Of a stretch of 64,000 nt of DNA, positions 50,490 through 64,000 are shown one piece after another; positions within the stretch are counted from its first letter, which is position 1; each line of letters starts with the position of its first letter. Where the stretch lies: NCBI RefSeq assembly GCF_964340395.1, contig NC_135551.1:11389379-11453378 (forward strand), in the 5' to 3' direction. The stretch is from Glandiceps talaboti (Eukaryota; Hemichordata; Enteropneusta; Spengelidae). The notes under the pieces are model-generated. The model made no database searches, was not told the origin of the DNA, and saw only the letters and a list, made by a program, of their open reading frames with translations. A program made the translations under genes and the position numbers.

Positions 50490-50750
50490 CGTAACTTAGT
50501 CGACAGTCGTTTGTGGCTTTTTTGCTTGTTCATCTAAAACAAAGTCGACGCCTTGATCCGAAGCACTGAATACTAATGCATACTGATGGGAACTGTGAAT
50601 GCCGAAGGCATGAACTATGAAGGCCGGCACTCGCTGTTCAATAAGTATGACATTGTGGTTATAGTACTGCTCCGGATCGGAGTGAGGCGACAACTTTAGT
50701 TTTAGATAAAATGTAGCAAAAAAGGCACGAACGACTGTCGACAGTCTAGA
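50490..50750. mobile_element. MITE-like element with GTCGACAGTCGTT terminal repeats
   Basis: GTCGACAGTCGTT at 50499 and AACGACTGTCGAC ending at 50742 are exact inverted complements. Homology continues inward through GCTTTTTTGCT and ATCTAAAAC over about 50 bp. The 97-codon minus-strand frame inside it spans the TIRs and is not considered a gene. Confidence 0.78.
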
Positions 50751-51769
50751 TGTAACTTGAAAACCACTGATCAGATTGCTTTCATTCATAATTTTTTTTA
50801 TCTACACACCATTATCAATGTGCCTACCAAAGTTGAAATTAATCGATCCAATGGTTTCTCCCTTTAAGTTGTTCACATACATGCGTGCACACACACACAC
50901 ACACACAGACAAATTTGATGCCTATAGCATGCTGAACCTCGGTTACGTTGTGCTAAAAAGTGAAAACTACAAAATGTAGAAATAAAAGATTTTCTTTTCC
51001 GAAAAAATCTCTGGTGTTGATATATATTACAGTAACCTTGTACAACGATATACGTAGTGATCAAGCAAAGAATATATACAAGACACAATGGTATATAAAA
51101 GTAAACACTATTATACCATACACAAGCCAACTTATTGTCTTGGAACAGAAAATATGGATTATATACCTTGATCGTCACAACAACTCATATCTACGTCACA
51201 AATTCTGAGATGCTTGAAATATAGGTCAAAACGTTCCATATCAATATTATAAATTCATTTTATAAATTATGCTTGAAGTGGTATACATACTTATATTGTT
51301 CCAATATTTTCCTTCATTCAACTGGAAAATACTCATGACCTACAAGTGTGGGTTTTGACACTACTCGTCTATCAATTCATAGTGACAAAGCCCCTTAGGT
51401 CACTCGTATTTACCTTGGCTGAACGAAGAAAAATAGTAGGGAATAATAATTATAAATATAACATAAAACAGATGTCATGTAACTATATATTGAATGATAC
51501 CTAATCAGAACTCTGGCAAAATAAAAATGACACAATTCAATACTGTGAAAAATTGCTTAGTTGAATTCCATTTCAAGAATTATTTTTTTTTTTGTGTGTG
51601 TGTTTTTCACACAAATTACCTTTTACTCCAATAATGTACTTTTTAATTCGTTGTAAAAATGGGATTGCCTTTTTTTCAGTGAATCCCTTGAAAATGAACA
51701 TTTTACAATATTTGAGTTGAAAAGTCAAAGTTGCTAAAACAAGTACTCTATATTACCCCCACTTCACTA

Positions 51770-52105
51770 CAGACTATACTAGTAGAATTAACTAACACCG
51801 CGGTAAAACTGTTCCCTCTATCAGATGCATGCTGTGTTGTGCAGTAAACAGACTGTGTTTATATCTCGAGTATCAAAATAACCTCAACTTGCAAAATGAT
51901 CAACTGTGATCATAAATATATATTTTACAATCTTCTCGTGAACGCTTTCTGTTTGGGTTGTTTTATTCTCTGAATAGCGTCTGAACTATCAAATGTAGAC
52001 TGTTAGATACGTCATGTCATTGTGCCCTCACTTGTCTCCTCTCCTGGGAGTGGTTGACTGATGTATGAGGGCGCCCTGCCACGGCATACCATACAGACTA
52101 TATCC
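51770..52105. repeat. Fragments of dispersed repeats
   Basis: 51875-51960 resembles 13750-13860 (AACCTCAACTTGCAAAATGA, TGATCATAA, GTGAACGCTTTC). 52065-52105 on the minus strand resembles 12275-12310 (GTCTGTATGGTATGCCGTGG, GGGCGCCCTCA). Both are degenerate. Confidence 0.5.
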
Positions 52106-52742
52106 AAATGAGGAACAACAAATTAATCCGATATGCAATAATAGCAATGTTGTTTTACATTGTAAATCATTGAACTCTACCAGAGTTAACTACTCATTTT
52201 ACTGAAGTTCACCATCTGAATCACGACACAAGGTAAGAATATCTGTGCAAGTCTAACCAGTTTATCCCCATATGTTGTATGGGTTCCCAAACCTATGTAA
52301 CAATAACAAATACACAATGTTTTGAGTTCTTTACAATGTGCATGTATATATGGAACATTTTCAGTTGACACTGGATGTGTGTTATGACAACACAAAGACA
52401 AATCACAATGAATAAAAGGTTGTAATGTCACAGACATCTATTAGCAAACTATGAAAACTATATCTCTGGAAAACATCCTTCTATCATTCCTCTCGCCTGT
52501 ATAACTAGGTATATGGTACCTATTAAAGTCAAGATATACAAAGTTCAACACACACTGTGTAGACCAATGCTATTATTTGTGACAAAGTTTTTCTCTATGA
52601 GTGAAAAATTCTAAATTTGTTCTATCTTAAATTCATATTTTATGTTTCATTATCAATAACACTAACACTTTGTATTCAAAGGAAGGACTGAGAAAATATT
52701 TGAATGGCTCAGAACCCTCAACCTATCTACACATACTAATCT

Positions 52743-52761
52743 TGCCACTAGAGGGCGCTAG
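52743..52761 (+). promoter_or_regulatory. CTCF-like motif between ROCO and RCAN
   Basis: TGCCACTAGAGGGCGCTAG matches the CTCF core CCACTAGAGGGCGC essentially base for base. It lies about 470 bp past the RCAN stop codon. Motif match only. Confidence 0.5.
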
Positions 52762-53228
52762 TCATTTGAAAGTTAATCCTACATCCACACTCTTTGAGAT
52801 GTCTGGACTGAGATATGTTCTACGCAAAGAAAAATATTTTTTTTTTTTTGAAATTTTTAGTCAAATTTGATGAAAAGTGCCCAAAGCATAGTGTAGCAAA
52901 ATGGATTAATATGTTTATAATCCTCCTAATTTGAAAAAAAAAAATTCAAGCACGAATTCATTTACTATCAACTCTGCAAGAAATTGTAAAGTTTTGTATA
53001 TGTTACGGAAAATATTGACAATCCAGTAAAATTAGACCATATTCCACATGTGTGTCTTACCATCTATAACTCTATAACTTCCCCAAATCCCACAAAATGC
53101 TAACCACGAAGTAATAAACTCCTAACTAACTCTTCAAGAAAATTGTGTGAACACCTGTGGAAATCAACATGCAAATTTGATGTATTTAGAATATTAAGTA
53201 TCTGATGTCTTCAATATGATTGGTCAGG

Positions 53229-61685
<8,457 letters not shown>

Positions 61686-61965
61686 ATTCTTGTTGACGTT
61701 TAGGTTTACGTTCGCTCGGCGTGTTTGCCTTTGTGTTTGATTTCTTGAGAATGATACAAGAAGCAATCAATAATACCTTATAAAATAACAAAAATGTTCC
61801 TTTTCTTGAGGACGCGTACGTTCAGTGGATTTCTAAGTCAGCAGATAATAATAGATAAAGCCACTTAACCCATTGGAAACAGAAGACTTACAAAATTTGG
61901 GAAGAAAAACTCAACGCACGACACAGACGACTATCACGATCAGATCTGCAGATCGCTAAATATTA

Positions 61966-62003
61966 CGCATGCGCTTTGCGTAAGGGCTTTCCTAGTGACG
62001 TCA
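61966..62003 (-). promoter_or_regulatory. Candidate RCAN promoter elements: NRF1-like and CRE
   Basis: CGCATGCGC at 61966-61974 matches the NRF1 palindrome core, and TGACGTCA at 61996-62003 is a perfect cAMP-response element. They lie about 280-320 bp upstream of the RCAN start codon, in a locally CG-richer stretch without a TATA box. Several GGAAA cores, the NFAT half-site, are nearby but not diagnostic. Confidence 0.5.
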
Positions 62004-62216
62004 AACACTTGACCCGTGACCTCAGAGAGGATTCCCTCTGCACGTCAACGACTCACTTTACTTGTGTATGAGTTACATTTTTATCATGCATCAGATTTCT
62101 GCATTGAGAGTTCGGTATTTAACAAATTCGATTTATCTGCAAATGAACAGAAGATCCTCCTTTCGTATTCACCAAAAACTGCTATAGGCTATGACAGAAT
62201 GTGAGTGAGAGTGTCT

Positions 62217-62258
62217 CCATGGATGTATTAGTCACTAGTATTACTAATACATCCATGG
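62217..62258. repeat. Hairpin with 16-bp perfect arms
   Basis: CCATGGATGTATTAGT and ACTAATACATCCATGG flank a 10-base loop CACTAGTATT. No obvious target duplication. Confidence 0.85.
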
Positions 62259-62589
62259 CGTTTCAACCCACGCTTTGTTCTTAGGGACCAGTCAGTTTCT
62301 CCAGCATGGGGGAGGGAGGTGGATTCTGAAATCGGGCCAACGAAAAGTCACTGACAAGACACCCCCCTATCTGTAAACAAACAGGCTGACCCCATATCAC
62401 TTAATTCTAAAAAAAATGATGACCCCCCCCCCCCCTTCACATGACAGGTATTCTTTTATCATGACTCAGTGTGGACTGCTTGACTGTCTCGCATCTACTT
62501 TATAAGATCCCTGGTTAGCATTATCATAATTATAATTATTGACTACACAGGGTAAATATATTACAAAAGGAGTTTAATAGCATCTTGAA

Positions 62590-63040
62590 AATGAAAGGTA
62601 GGGGGAAACCTTGAGGGGAATATGTGCATCTCTTATGGGGGTCCTAGGGGGTCTCCCCCTAGAAGCCCTGGATGTTTTTAACTCTGAAAAGTCAATTTTG
62701 AGACTATTTAGACATTTTCAGAAAATAATTTCCAAGCTTTACAAGACAGCACCAATATGTAAAAAGCAACTACATAGGGTTGAAATACTTTTGAAATATA
62801 CTTTGATAGCATCTTGACAGTAAGAGGGGAAAAGCTTGAGACTGGGATATGTACACCTCATGTGGCGGGTCCGAGGGGGTCACCCTCTAGAACCTTGGAG
62901 GATGTTTACTCTTAAAGCCAGTATTTAGGCTATTCAGACCCTTTCAAGCGATAACTTAATCCATGCTTTACAAGACAGCGCCATCAAGTATCAGAAACTA
63001 TTCTTTATAACTTACATAGGGTTGAAATATGTTCTTAAAA
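62590..63040. repeat. Diverged tandem duplication of about 228 bp
   Basis: CTTGAGGGGAATATGTGCAT / GGGGTCTCCCCCTAGAA / TTTACAAGACAGCACCA is echoed by CTTGAGACTGGGATATGTAC / GGGGTCACCCTCTAGAA / TTTACAAGACAGCGCCA. The block TATGTAAAAAGCAACT recurs near 56046. Unidentified repeat, no protein. Confidence 0.6.
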
Positions 63041-63246
63041 AGTTAAATGGTATCATTATACACATGTAGTAAAGGTCTATGATAGTAATATCATTGGTAG
63101 GGGAGATTTGGAGTTTAAAGCAATTTTAGACACTCTGAAATTGGAAAGAGTAAAATACATACAATATTTAAAAAACTAAAAATAGAAATAAAATAGAAGA
63201 TAAAAATTACCGAAATTGCGTTAAGTTCACACATCAACTATGTCAT

Positions 63247-64000
63247 TTAGGACATCTTTTCTAAAAGTAATGAGACTTGAAAACATGTCAGTGTTTTGCA
63301 AGGTGTTGATAAAATTGAAGGTCCTAGGTAAAAACGAGTTTCTCCTTTGAGTGGAATTAAAACGTGCCATTTTAGATGTGTAGTGGGAACGGAGATTCCT
63401 GGGGGCACATGAAACGGAACATTGGCAACAATATACATTGAGTTAAAAGAGCCATTTAAGCATTTATATAAAAAGACTGCATCCGTCAATTTCCTACGAG
63501 ATTGAAGACTATTAAAATACTGACAAAGATTACTGTAATTGAGGTTTACTCCTTTACCAGGGAACGATTTTCCAAAATGGGGTGACCAAACTTGTGGACA
63601 ATACTCTAGTTGACTCCGTACAAGCGATTTGTATAAATTAATGATACAAGAACTGTCATGAAATGCTTGCAGGTACCCTTTATCAAACCAACTAGCCTGT
63701 AAGCCTTGTTGACGATGTCTTGAATGTGTAACTTCCAGCTTAAATTAGTTGAAAAGACAACGCCAAGATCTTTGACTTGGTTTACATGGTCGATTTTGAT
63801 GCCGTTAATCGTATATTTATGAGAGATGACAGTCTTCTTCCTACTGAAAGTAATCACATTGCATTTCTTCAAATTAAGTTTGAGGTGCCACAGTTTGGAC
63901 CACTCAGAAACGTTATTAAGATCATTGTGTAGTCTAAAACAGTCCAGATCATTAAAAATTGTCTTAAAAATCTTGGAGTCGTCTGCATACAGCTTACACT
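63247..64000 (-). pseudogene. Decayed LINE, C-terminal part of reverse transcriptase, entering from the right edge
   Basis: Read on the minus strand from 64000: LYADDSKIF (catalytic YADD at about 63978-63989), WSKLWHLKLNLKKCNVITFS, NQVKDLGVVFSTNLSW, then after a frameshift near 63660 LYKSLVRSQLEYCPQVWSP. The thumb region after WSP is largely missing, and SRRKLTDAVFLYKCLNG resumes near the end before the stop at 63247. This layout is the end of ORF2 of jockey/CR1/RTE-group non-LTR elements. Frameshift and deletion show the copy is dead here; the 5' part is outside the window. Confidence 0.88.

Larger units (their letters stand above)
44821..53228. other. Region between the convergent ROCO and RCAN stop codons
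   Basis: Holds the ROCO 3' UTR side, the 84/91-bp satellite, a foldback array, a 47-bp minisatellite, a possible orphan exon, a MITE and the RCAN 3' UTR side. Apart from the possible exon at 50057-50446 no further coding exon is supported. The stretch 47400-48370 is AT-rich and unremarkable except for a (GT)n tract at 47949-47982. Confidence 0.55.

Noticed and set aside
50496-50789. 97-codon minus-strand frame
   Set aside because: Lies between and across the TIRs of the MITE at 50490-50750; no family resemblance.

Overview
The window is nuclear DNA from an invertebrate animal. It is AT-rich, its genes are split by GT-AG introns of a few hundred bases to about 4 kb, and it is dense in microsatellites, minisatellites and MITE-like inverted-repeat elements. 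The proteins are bilaterian, but introns and gene order are not vertebrate. A marine deuterostome or lophotrochozoan is plausible; the sequence alone does not fix the phylum.

Four multi-exon genes were assembled by eye, with every splice junction checked for GT/AG and reading phase. (1) Minus strand, 378-3552: SOD2, mitochondrial Mn superoxide dismutase, four exons, with the last coding exon lying off the left edge. (2) Minus strand, 14796-22455: WTAP, the scaffold of the m6A RNA-methylation complex, six coding exons, 457 residues. SOD2 and WTAP are also neighbours in vertebrates, so this is conserved microsynteny, with relative orientation changed. (3) Plus strand, 29861-44820: a 16-exon, 1253-residue ROCO protein (ankyrin repeats, Roc GTPase, COR, death domain) with no kinase. 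(4) Minus strand, 53229-61685: RCAN (calcipressin, regulator of calcineurin), four exons, 231 residues. A possible orphan terminal exon of an unidentified gene lies at 50057-50446 (minus).

The rest is mostly repeats: TTAA-flanked MITEs inside WTAP intron 5, a perfect spacer-less 334-bp palindrome with an 8-bp target-site duplication (27593-27926), foldback arrays (28923-29741, 48462-49221), a satellite of about 24 units of 84/91 bp after the ROCO stop codon, two SINE-like units and two decayed LINE reverse transcriptases.

The strongest unexplained theme is that tandem repeats repeatedly start at gene boundaries. The SOD2 exon-4 donor has been amplified into a 70-bp array. The RCAN exon-2 acceptor is tandemly duplicated. 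The 3' half of RCAN exon 3 with its donor is duplicated, and that copy is split by a (GA)n tract of about 160 bp. The ROCO stop-codon region is duplicated at the head of the 84-bp satellite. Several arrays therefore carry spare or decoy splice sites.
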